Position numbers and translations under genes: made by a program. The notes under the pieces are model-generated. The model did no database searches. It was not told the origin of the DNA and worked only from the letters and a program-made list of their open reading frames with translations. Below are positions 12,288-22,865 of a stretch of 64,000 nucleotides of DNA, in pieces (within the stretch, counting starts at the first letter, position 1; each line of letters opens with the position of its first letter). The stretch is from Microstegium vimineum. Its lineage: Eukaryota > Streptophyta > Magnoliopsida > Poales > Poaceae. Location: positions 30,529,716 to 30,593,715 of the forward strand of contig CM039120.1 of NCBI GenBank assembly GCA_022036555.1, written 5' to 3'.

Positions 12288-15200
12288 TGTGACGGAACCG
12301 CCCAAATTATAAGAGATCAAGTGCTAAAGTAGTTGACTTAGCTACCACTTAATACACTTGAGCCCATATAATCCCGGTAGTCCGGAAATCCCGAAGGATT
12401 TCTTACATCAACTCAGGATCGCGTACATTCAGGGATACACATTCGAACGAGCCACGAATCAACCGAAAATACTTAGAGTATGAAATAAAGTTATTACAAC
12501 ACTTTGTTCCAAATAAAAGTAGTACTTACGCCACAACACCTGTGGCCAAATAAAACGTTGTTTGAAACTGAACTTGAAGTTTTAAAAGACAGGAGTGCCC
12601 ACAATGTTAGGTCCGACAACAGCAAAAGATGAGCTTGTAGAAGACCTTGCCCAAGGCCTACTCCTCTTCTCCTTCCACAGGATAGAGACAGTGCTTACAA
12701 TAGCCGAAGTATACTTGGCCATCTGCAACAAACGGAATAAACCCTGAGTACGGGAATGTACTCAGCTAGACTTACCCGTCTAATTGAAAATAAAGACTCC
12801 AAGGATATGCATGGCTGTATCTGGAGTTGGGTAAGCTTTATTTTGCAGAAATGCTTAAATTAAAGAAGTTACTTTAATGATGCGGTGAGCAGTCATCTTT
12901 TATCCTACTAATTATCTCTAGGTTATTGCATCTATACTAGAGCACACACTTGATCTACTCAAACAACATAGTAACATATATCCAGTTCCTTCAGCAATAT
13001 TTTAGTAGAACCATTATGATGTCACATGGAGTTGTACTGTGGTGAAGCTCAGCATAATCCCCCATATCCAATGGGGGGCGGCAATTCGAATCTATATACA
13101 CCAGCTGGTAAGATTACCTTTAACACACGCCCATGCTTTACCCCGTCGGGTCAGCATTAGGTTACCGCTCAACAAAGTCCAGGTGGTAATCGACGCGGGC
13201 TTGCATTGGTCCACCCCAATTGTAGAAAATAGATGGCCACCATGGGGCAGATCATGCCTACAGTCTAGAGGGGTGCTCACAGCAGAGCGAGCTCCGGCCC
13301 GGATAGTGTTTACTCGGCTTTGGGGTCGATACTCACAACGGCCCCTATGTGAAAGGGCGCATTCAAAGATGTAAGAGGGCCACCATCGTGTACAAACCTA
13401 CACGATCCAACGGACGGACTGCCCCCAAGTCTAAACCACTTGGTGCACTTGCCTTCCAGTTGACCGTATTTCATTACTACCATTGGTTCTTTCCACGATA
13501 GCAAATATAGCCAACCGTGATAGTATTACCCACAAGGGATAATACGAAACATAAAAAGAAAGGTAACCATTATTTCTAAGCATGCTAAGCGGTTGCTTTT
13601 ATTTCTTATAAACAGGGTAACAAGGTAGGTAAAACAATAATCAAGGAAGGTAATGCATCAATTTGGGATTCAAAACAACTCCTATCACCTAATGCATCAT
13701 AGTATAAAATACTCAAGTAGATTAAATTGTAAAAACTGGGAGGCTTAAGAATGCTCCGGTGCTTGCCTTGAGAGAAGGTGGAGGGTTGGTGGTCAGGGCA
13801 CTCAGGAAGGTTAGTGTCGAGCTCGTGGTACTCCTCGTACAGCTCCTGTACCTTCTAGACTTCTGTCTTTGTGGGCTCCTGATGTTCCTCCACGGATCCT
13901 AAATGATTGCAATGCATAAATAAATAACTGAATGGTGCAGGGATGATTCTTGAACAAGATTTAACACACAAACAGAGATTCTAAGCATATACCCAAAAGA
14001 ACTACCACAAAGCTACTAGGGCTAGAGCTACTAGCTAGAAGGATAAAACAGGCCATAACTTAAACTTAACAGAGACTAGCAACAAGACTTTACCAACTCT
14101 AGATATAACAAACAAGCATGGCATACTACTGAAAACAGAATAGGAAATCATTTCGGGAACGGGCTCGAGACACGCAGAGGCACTCGAGGCAACCGACGGG
14201 CATGACCCTCGATTACTCGAGGTCCATCTACCGTCGAGCGGAACAGAGAACGGTGCTGATCGACGTGTTCTTGCCGATAGTGAAGTCTTCGGCGGTGGGG
14301 TTGGTTGTGCTAGGCTCGGGATGACTTACGCGCATCCACTGGCGGTGTTGGTTGAACTGACGCGACCGTGAAGAGAGGTCGACGGTGTGCGGTGGCGGTG
14401 CACCACGACGGTGCGACATGGCGAGGTGATCACCGGCGATGCGAAGCTCGGCGCCGTGGTGCGTGAGCATCGTGGTGATGTGGTGAGTGCGGCTCGAGGG
14501 CTAGCTGAGCCAGAGAGGCTCTGTGGAAACCTGTCCACGTGCAAGCTCCGCAGCGGCGGCAATGGCGCACGGCCAACGGTGCTGTGACGACACGGATCGG
14601 ACTGAAGCTAGAGGAACGGCGTTCTCACCTCGGCTATCTCTAGTGAAGCTTCCACGAAGATGGAGGCGTCGGAGACGAGACGGTGAACGGCGAACGCTGG
14701 TTGATCGGTGCGGTGGCGACTCGGAGTCGAAGAACAGCGAGAACGTTCCGGCGACTGGAGTCCACGGCTGGTGAAACAAAGGCGATCAGCGTGGGTGCGG
14801 GGCAAAAGAGAAGGCTAGAACGAGAGGGATTGAGCAAAGGAGCTTGGGTGGTGGTGGATTTGAGAAAGGGGCGCTTGCGGTGCTCGGAGCTCTCGGTGCG
14901 AAGAAGAAAAGAGAACTACGAGCGATTGAACGAGTGCGGATGAGTGTGGATGAGTGCGGGAGGTGGAGGAGGTATAGGCACTCCTCCTTGCTTGGTCATG
15001 GCCGACCAGCGCTGCTAGAAGGGACGTGATGCGATGGCGTGGCGGTGGCAGCGGCGCTGGTGTGCTTGCGGTGAGCGGAGCAGAGCAAGACTTGGTCGTC
15101 GCGCCGTTAGCGCGGATTCGCGCTTGAATGCGAAAGAGACAAGGCGGGGCGCTGATCGGACGCGGCACGGCGGCGGCGTTACTGCGAAACGACGGCGCGA

Positions 15201-15968
15201 CACACGGCAGGGCGGCTGGCAGGTCTGCGGCGGCGAAGCAGAGCGTCAGCGGCGGAAAAGCGGAGCCAACTTGGTCCTACGCCATTAACTCGGATTTGAG
15301 TGAGACAGGGCGATCGGCGACAGCGATGTCGGCTCAGAGCCGAAGCGGCGGCGATGGCGTGTTCCACTTCCGAGGTCAGGCATCGGCGGCCACGTGGCGG
15401 ATGACTCCGACGTACGGCTCAGCCGCGGTCGGGTGAGTGCGCGCGAGCGTGCGCGACACGTGTGTGCAGTCGAGCATGCGGGAGAGGGTCGATATCGAGG
15501 GTAGGGTCGATCAGCGGATCGAGCCTCCGACTCGGTCGAGCCTTCCGTGCGGGGTCGTTCGTTCCAAGCCTCGGTCCGTAACTTCGAGGGGTCGAAGTCG
15601 AGGGGTAGAAATCGAGGGGTAGGGCGTCGATCGACTGACCGATCGAGCCTCTGGTTCGGTCGAGCCTCTGGCCCGGGGTCGTTCGCTCAGACCCGGTCCG
15701 TCATTGAGCGATGGGGTCGAGGTCGAGGGGTGGTTCTCGGCCTGTCTCGATTCTGATTTCCTTTTCCATGTTCTTTTATTTGATAAAACTAAGCAGGGTA
15801 ACTAAACAGATTAAACACAAGATTAAGCACAAAACACCTATTCAATTCTAGTTTCAAAGCATATAAACACACACATGGAATGATAGCATATGCAAACATG
15901 AATGCAATGACATGATGTGCTTAGTGGCTAATGATGATCCTAATGCAAGCTTGACACAGGGTGTCACA
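12288..15968 (-). repeat. Solo-LTR-like unit, gypsy type, 3.68 kb
   Basis: The ends are TGTGAC (12288) and GTCACA (15968), giving TG...CA termini with an inverted repeat. Flanking five-mers are GGCAC (12283-12287) and GGCGC (15969-15973), a target duplication with one mismatch. On the minus strand it begins TGTGACACCC, a common gypsy LTR start, so minus is the likely sense. No protein is recognisable. The part 14160-15760 is very GC- and CpG-rich, with many chance open frames. The length suits long-LTR gypsy families, which is inference. Confidence 0.6.
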
Positions 15969-16148
15969 GGCGCCAGCCCTACGATATGGACCATTTGAGA
16001 CCCAAGGCCGAACGATTCATCGCTACAGCTCATGACTTAGTTGGCATGAAAAGGACATACAAGTGAAATAAAAGCTCACCGCATCGATAAAAAGTTTTGA
16101 CAGATTTCACTTACACGTCCGTGAAACATCAGCACCGTAGAAAAGTGG

Positions 16149-18296
16149 TTACATCATAGCAAAAAACTCAATGTCAGACACAAGATCTCCGGCAGCCACG
16201 CTAGCCTCCACCTCCAAACGAGACATATCAGCACCAGAAGTACCCTCGGCGTAACCAGTCTGCACCCTCTTGAGATCGACATGCCTATAGTGCGACCGAA
16301 GCACGCCAAACCCATAAGCAAGAGTCTCCTTCCCCGCCAACAACACAAATGACTTAAAACGAGTAGTAAAGCTTCGCACCCTCGACAACACGCTAGTTGC
16401 AGCCTCCTCCGACGGGGGAACAGAAGCAGAGATGACGTTGTCCACACAGGCCATAACTGGCCCAATTTCCCTCACCAAAATCCAAAAACGGTCGCGCCAA
16501 ACAACACAGGCGGCCTCCAGCTCTGCAGAAAAAGAAAGAAACATCAAGAACCTCCAAAAAGTCAACAAGACAGCGCCGTCAGCCAAAAGAGGAACACAGA
16601 AACAAACCTCTCTGCACCTTAGACATTCGGTCATGAACCCCAGAGATAACACGATCCTTCTCCAAAAGAGCCCCCTCCAAATCACGCACACGCATGCGAG
16701 CCGCATCCAGAAACGCCTCCAGAGTCAGAATCTGACACCTACGATCCCGATTCAACCTGAACAAAGCCTGCAAAAGAGACAATAAGCCAATCAGCCAACA
16801 AACCAACTGTTGTTCAACCAACAGGAAAGAGGTCAGATAAGCACATTCACGTGATCCAGCACATCCTCGGTGCCGTCAGATTCCCCATCACCAGCACCAA
16901 CATTCCCCCCGCAGGAGGACGGTTTGCCAGAATCACCATCAACAAAGACTTTTCTCCTCTGCCTTTTCCTCAAACAAGGGCCAAAGGACAATGACATATC
17001 ATCATCAGAACCAACCATGGCAACACTAGGACCACTCGAGGAATCCAGAGTACCCCCGGCATTATCCACAACCCAGGGCTCCGATCTCAGTGGTGTCGGC
17101 TCCATAACAGTCGTCGTCCCTCCAACCAGAACAGTATCAATAGCCTCCGACCCAACATCATGCGACACCTTAGCAGGCGCTAGAGGAACACAAAACTCTG
17201 GAAGTACACCAACGGTCAGCGACAAAGCAAAATACGTAGCACGATCTATGCCACAAATCTGCATAAAACCAGCAAGGATGAGAACACCAAACAATACCGT
17301 ACCACAATAAAGGACAAAGGCATAACATAGACAAACCTGCGGAGGGAGACGAAGAAGACTAAAATCTTTCCTAGGATGAGTCGGCGCCGAGCGTTGCGCA
17401 ACATCAAAGATGTAGCGCAACCGCTTATCAGCAACAGGTGCGCTGATTGCCTTAGGTGCCTCCCGAGTATTGTCACCCCCACCAGGATATTCGAACACAG
17501 GATGCTCTCTATCCTTGCAAGGCTGGCAACGCCTGGCAATGAAGTTGCACGCTACCCGCACCCCATCAAGAGTACGACGGTCCATCAAACTCAGCAACAA
17601 TCTCAACTTATCCAAACCAGCCGAGGACAGCGGCTCCGACCACGATGCCAAAACCTTGGGCACCTTCGCAGGGTCACACGGCGCGAAAGGCTCCTCCCGA
17701 TGGATATAAAACCACCTCGACTTGTGCCCAGCAAATCTGGAATGCAGTGGCATCGAAATATATTCGCTTGACACATCATCCCTAAGCCGAAGGCACACAG
17801 AGCTAATAATGCCTGACGACTCGGCCCCATTCAGATCCAGACGAAAGAAGTATCGAAACAAATCAAAATGAGGATGGATCCCAATATACGCCTCGCACAT
17901 ATGGATAAAGACCGCAATATGCACAATCGAATTGGAATCCAGATTGCAAAGTGAGATATCATAGTACCGCAACAAACTGTGAAGGAAGGGGTGGACAGGA
18001 ATTCCAAAGCCGCATCGAAAGAAAGGTTCAAATACAACAAGCTCACAGGTGTTCGGCATCGGGAATAATTCACCAAACGCAGATCTCCACCCACCGACCT
18101 CCTTATCTAGAAGAAGACCATCAAACACCAGAGCATCGATACTATCCCCTTTCAGAGTACTCCGCATCCAATGCCCCGCCCAGGGCGGCGTTTCCACTTC
18201 CTCACCCCCTAACATTTGGGGGGGCGACAAATACGTTTCCCTAACATCAGCTGACAATTTAACAGCACCCCGACGGCCAACTTTCTTCGGCGCCAT
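16149..18296 (-). CDS. Spliced antisense gene of element A, gag/'putative gypsy type transposon' (PF04195-like) protein
   Basis: Four exons join in frame with GT-AG introns: 18296-17337, 17258-16851, 16767-16608 and 16522-16149, giving 633 residues and ending at TAA. Intron 1 (78 nt, 17336-17259) is itself an open multiple of three, so an unspliced reading hides it; introns 2 and 3 are 83 and 85 nt. The N-terminal half has the pattern FFRCGFGIPVHPF, then YDISLCNLDSNSIVHIAVF, then CEAYIGIHPHFDLFRYFF. These resemble the plant domain named putative gypsy type transposon. A coiled-coil-like stretch (LTLEAFLDAARMRVRDLEGA) lies near residue 470. The start is the ATG at 18296, 125 nt after a TATA box. 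No disabling mutation is seen. Function is unknown. Confidence 0.7.
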
Positions 18297-18420
18297 TACC
18301 ACCACACAGATCTACAAAAATGCTGCGGCCACGAAGCCTGACAAAAACACGAGAAAACTAAGGCAGAAAAAGAAAAAGCCTCACCACAGTCAGAGACTGA
18401 AGCCGCCGCCGCCAACCCCA

Positions 18421-18430
18421 ACCTTTATAC
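18421..18430 (-). promoter_or_regulatory. TATA box of the antisense gene in element A
   Basis: Minus-strand GTATAAAGGT lies 125 nt before the ATG. The preceding block (GGCGGTTCCGTATT and the following CCAAAAA.CC) is conserved at 43575-43620 in element B, where a TATA box sits in the same relation. Confidence 0.55.
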
Positions 18431-18499
18431 AAACAGCGTGGTGTTTCGTCTCCCAGGGTTTTTGGGGACTCAACGGCCAAATACGGAACCGCCACGACA

Positions 18500-19561
18500 C
18501 CAGTCCCCCACACTGTGATTTGGGCCGTTAAACCGAACGGTTAATTCGGCCCAATACCTCCCTTTACTTTACTTACCTCTTTTTTCTCCGCGATAATGAT
18601 TTTCGGTCAATACCTTTTTATACTATTGACATCACAGTCCCGGGGACTGGGCACACCGATTTTGTTATGATTTCTTTCTAAACAGGAACATTAGCACAGT
18701 TGCAAACACACAGGTCAGCAATTCTCGGGGACTCGCTGACGAGAAACGATGACTCCGCCATCTGTTCGCAGACTCGACCAGGCTCGGGGACTCCGTCTAG
18801 AAACACGTCGAGCAAGGTTCAAGGATCGCCCCCCCCCCCCCTACGAAGCAGCGGCACCACCAGACAGCACAACACCCGGGGACTGCAACCCGAAGATTGC
18901 GAATAAAGACCTCGACGCAAGAACATTCCACCTCCTCGCCTCAGGCTCGGGACTACGGGTATTCGCAGTCGTCTTTACTAAATTCATTTTTTCAGCAGTT
19001 TTTATATACATCCTAATATAAGAACCCAGCAGATCCTTATATCAGGCTCGGGGAATGTGGGTATTCGCAGTCATTTTTTGCAAAACTCATGCTTCACTCA
19101 TTACCTATACTTACAAATACATCCTTCATTGTTATAAAGCTTGGCACCACATGCATACTTCACCTGCTACTAAGCTCGGGGACTAAGTGGGTACACTTCA
19201 CCTCGCGGTGAATATACTTATTTTTTCTCGACAAACCTCTGCTATTCCCTGTGGTCTGTTTTGCAGAGCTTAAGTGGGTACACTTCACCGGGGAACAGAC
19301 CAGTCAAAAAGTTTTTTCTTCAGCACGCCACATCCTCCTGACGAAGTAGCCTCAACATCCAATGAAGGTGACCTGCTCGCGCATCAGGCCACTACGTTCT
19401 CGACCAGATCTACCTGGTCAGGAGGCTTCTCCGACCATCGCCCCGACCAGCTGACCTGGTCGGAGCCCCGCAACGACGACCTCACGCAAAGGGCGACCAG
19501 GTGGACTTCTTCAAGGATTACGCTGCTGACTCGCTAGAAGGACGCAACGTGCTCGGGGACT
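18500..19561 (+). other. Element A region before the 3' LTR with reiterated PPT-like motifs
   Basis: No gene is seen. The motif GCTCGGGGACT or a close variant recurs at least six times (near 18725, 18782, 18876, 18945, 19046, 19174), and the last copy (19551-19561) abuts the LTR as the polypurine tract. A second repeated block (GTGGGTACACTTCACC) occurs near 19187 and 19272. A run of C lies near 18828-18841. Confidence 0.6.
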
Positions 19562-20058
19562 TGTTGGGGATATATACCTCGGCATATCCCCAGGGACCTT
19601 TTTGGCCTGCCGACCAGAAGACGCCCAGCCCATGAGGCCTTGCGGCACGCGACCATCTCGTCGTGCTCGCCAGGGACTCCGAAGAAGCCTTGCTCGCCAA
19701 GAAGGATCCTAGAAGATAGACTCGGACCTCTTACCTAAAGGGACCGATCTTAATCTATTAGGATATGGAAACTGTAACCCTGCTCCCCGGCTATATAAGG
19801 CGAGCAGGGACCCCCTCCGAAACAACCTCTACACAATCCCCTAGATCGCATCTACGGGTCTTGTAACCTAATATACACATCAATCCAGCCACCAAAACAC
19901 AGGACGTAGGGTATTATGGTGATTTGCCGGCCCGAACCTGTCTAAATCGCCGTGTCTACGCTCTTTGTGTTACGCTTGATCGCCGTCGCCACACCTCCGC
20001 CTACAATCTACTACCGTGGGGTACCCCTGGGTAGACTGCGACGCGTATTTCGTCGACA
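19562..20058 (+). repeat. Element A 3' LTR, 497 bp
   Basis: It starts TGTTGGGGATAT and ends TTTCGTCGACA. A TATA box (CTATATAAGG, 19791-19800) and a T-rich to C-rich R/U5 portion follow in the same direction, which fixes the plus orientation. The inverse of this LTR is at 42013-42498, with about nine in ten bases equal by eye over the outer 120 bases. Confidence 0.75.
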
Positions 20059-20680
20059 AGTCTAGCCTGCTTCGAGGATAGTGCTAGCCCGCATAAGGCA
20101 ATATGCAGTCAACGAAACAGCTCTAACTTGCATTCCCCTATCCTAGAGAAAGAGTTATACTGATTGGTTGCTCGCATTGTGGCAGCTAGCATAAGGGTTT
20201 AGTATTAGATATCCAATCCAGCATAGTGCTATGCTTTAAAGCAGTGTTTGGTTGTCTTATGTTTCTGCTTTACATAACATAAAATTGTGTTTGGTTGCCC
20301 GCATTAAATAGTGCAATACACAGTTGGTTGTGATTGGTTGGTTGCATTAGTCATCACCATCTCTAGAGGCACGCACTACAGGCAGCAGCACGCTCGCACT
20401 TGGTTGTAGCAGCAAGTACAGGCACGCACGCTCCTGCAGAGCGGGTGCGGTTAGGGGTAGAGCGGATGCAACACTCCTGCATAGTGGTTGCAATGCAATT
20501 CTTGTACAGTGGATACGACCAATTTTGAGGGATTAGTGGGAAGCAAGTTCAAGCTGCTTTGAGGATAGTGCTAGTCTGCATAAGACTATGTACAACTAAC
20601 CAAACAGATTCAACTTGCGTTGTTGGAGCCTGGAGAAGGAGTTATGCAGACAACCAATCAGACCCTATAGTGAATAGGAC
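20059..20680. repeat. Pair of direct repeats of about 125 bp
   Basis: The copy at about 20057-20180 and the copy at about 20547-20670 share blocks such as GAGGATAGTGCTAG, the GCATAAG block, CAAACAG/CGAAACAG and GGAGTTAT/AGAGTTAT. About 370 bp separate them, including alternating GGTTG-rich sequence. Terminal direct repeats around a short core would suit a TRIM-like element or two tandem MITEs. No clean TG...CA ends or target duplication were found. Confidence 0.45.
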
Positions 20681-21892
20681 TGCATGCATCTGATTTTCCA
20701 GCCTCCTCTGGCTTAGGAACTCCGATGCAAATAAATATTCTATATTTATAATATACTGCAAAAAATGGATTTAATAAGATAGAATAGAAGCCTTGCGTTG
20801 GTCCTATGGGTGTGGTCTGATGGTCTCCATGTCAGTTGGTTTAATAACAGGGACGCCTAATAAATCTACCTGTAGGTAGGAAGTAACCAACCTATCATCA
20901 GTAGATGAAACACAAACCACACAAGAGAATCAGACTTTTTGTGCCATGTAACATCACACAAGAAGTCAAGAACACATATCCCAGCTATCGCCTCAACATA
21001 ATTATGTTGGATTTTTTTCTGACACGATCTTTGCCCTATGATTGAATTTTTCAGTTTCAAGGTTCAACTCTTTCATTCATCTTGCAGCTGATTTATCAAG
21101 CTGGTTTAACTTCACGATTAATTCAAAAAACAGGGTTACGTACTGCTTGTTTATGTGAAGAAAATCCAACAACAGGTTGAGAACCTGGACCTGTCATGCC
21201 GATAGTTGTAATTACTGATTCTTGTGTTACAGAGTAAGTTTACTGTACAAGACTATATAGGATCAGTTTAGTCTTGTGTTACAGAGTAAGTTTACTTTTA
21301 GGCCTTTGTCGGCCACTGTTCACTATCCGGCAAAATCTATTTTGCATTTTTTTTGTTTGAACATATTCCTCTCAGTCTTGCATGTTTCTGTCTACCATAG
21401 TTTAGTCTGAAACCTAATATGTTGGTCATCAATCCATAATACTATATGTGACTTTGCACAAGATGGTGGAAGGCTACGAATGGACATTGTAATCCACTTG
21501 TTGTCTTATGATGGGAATTCTAGGAGAATTTCAACTCATCTAGAGCCACAAAATTATCTTATCTTAAGTGTATCACGGACAATGCCTTGTAGAATAAATA
21601 GTCGTAATGAGCATGATTGTTACGGTACGAAGTAGATTGTTTTGATTTTATATCAAAAACTTAATTATATTTCTTTTATTCTACTTACTTATGCTTTGAG
21701 AAAACTCATGTAACAGTGACGAGTATTGTTGCAAAACAACATGCTTAAAAGTATTGTTTTTTTATGGTAAGTACACACATTGAAACTTCAAATTATTGTG
21801 ATATCATTTCTATTTCTGTTGCAACACACACATAAATATTGCATTTCTTGTCGTTTTCTTGCAGTATCATAGAGTTGACATGTACTCCCTCC
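20681..21892. other. AT-rich intergenic DNA
   Basis: No gene recognised. A 25-bp direct repeat (TCTTGTGTTACAGAGTAAGT and five more bases) occurs at 21220 and again at 21272. Confidence 0.4.
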
Positions 21893-21894
21893 AT

Positions 21895-22138
21895 CCCAAA
21901 AAAATAACGTATGAGATACGTGCAGGTCAAACATTCTTAACTTTGACTAAGTTTGTAGAAAATACGTGCAACATTTATAATTCCAAACAAATTTATTATA
22001 AAAATATATTCAACGATCTATCTAATGGTACTAATATATATTATAAATATTAATAATTTTTTATATATAATTAGTAAAAGTTTGAAATATTTAAGTTCTC
22101 AGACAGTAAGAATGACATCTATTTAGGGACAAATAGAG
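21895..22138. mobile_element. Stowaway-like MITE (Tc1/mariner type), 244 bp
   Basis: TA duplications lie at 21893-21894 and 22139-22140. The ends CTCCCTCCATCCC and GGGACAAATAGAG form the usual imperfect Stowaway inverted repeat. The interior is AT-rich and non-coding. It lies in the 3' flank of the EML gene. Confidence 0.8.
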
Positions 22139-22636
22139 TAATGTTTAGTCATATCAAGTTGTGAATAGTACCCACTCTAATTGGTTGCTTAATTATTATT
22201 ATAGTTGTATGACCTATAAGTTGCATTGTATTACATCTGAGATAAGAATTATGTATGTTATGAGATGTTTTGCATACACGTAGCAATGCAGACACATAAC
22301 TAGTTGAAACAATGAATACGGCACTCTCCTGCTTTTTTTATATCGTAGAGCTCACTGCAATAAGGCTACTTTGAAAAGTTGGTTCCTGTTTTCGCTTTTC
22401 AGACCCGTGTTCCTAATGGTCCATTTTATTATTATTATTATTTTATTTTAATTTTTTTGCTACTGTCTATTTGTTTCAACGGGTTGCTTCAACACAGTTT
22501 GATTGCAGTCGTGATAAGTTACAATTCCATTCACTCAGCTGCCCTATTTATGTGCGCATTCATGGTCATGAAGAATAACTGCTGCATTAAAATGTTGAAT
22601 GGTAAACTTAGTATTTTACAAAGGTGATCTTTTCCT

Positions 22637-22642
22637 TTTATT
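22637..22642 (-). terminator. Possible polyadenylation signal of EML
   Basis: AATAAA on the minus strand, about 225 nt after the EML stop. Plant signals are loose, so this is only a candidate. Confidence 0.3.
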
Positions 22643-22865
22643 ACGCATTAGCTGAGACCACACCAACAAAAAGCTAGAGAAAGAAACACACATCTACACG
22701 CTTTACTTGGTCAGTATTCTAGATTACATTTCTACTAAAAAATATTCAAGTGACCCAAAACAAAAGATACTTAGCCTACAGAGACCTAAATCCAAAACAA
22801 ATATTAGCAATGGATTGGTACAACAGACAGTTATCTTATGTTGTGTATACATGTTCATGCAGTGT

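Larger units (their letters stand above)
12026..20058 (+). mobile_element. Element A: Tat-like Ty3/gypsy element, 3' part with an antisense gene
   Basis: I read this as the 3' region of an LTR retrotransposon on the plus strand. It comprises a left piece (12026-12287), an inserted LTR-like unit (12288-15968), then 15969-19561 and a 3' LTR (19562-20058). Between the lost pol and the 3' LTR lies a spliced gene on the opposite strand, a layout known from Tat-lineage gypsy elements. No pol is visible here, so the lineage is inferred. The parts from 16000 to 20058 match element B (42013-44848) in inverse orientation, except in the gene itself. The left end is cut by the insertion of E2. Confidence 0.6.

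Noticed and set aside
14228..15756. Many open frames of 60-117 codons in the CpG-rich tract
   Set aside because: They overlap in all frames on both strands, lack domains and are explained by high GC content.
20866..21300. Short exon-like stretch (GTTTAACTTCACGATTAATT region) as a host gene fragment
   Set aside because: Two frames look weakly protein-like, but no family could be recognised and stops interrupt them.
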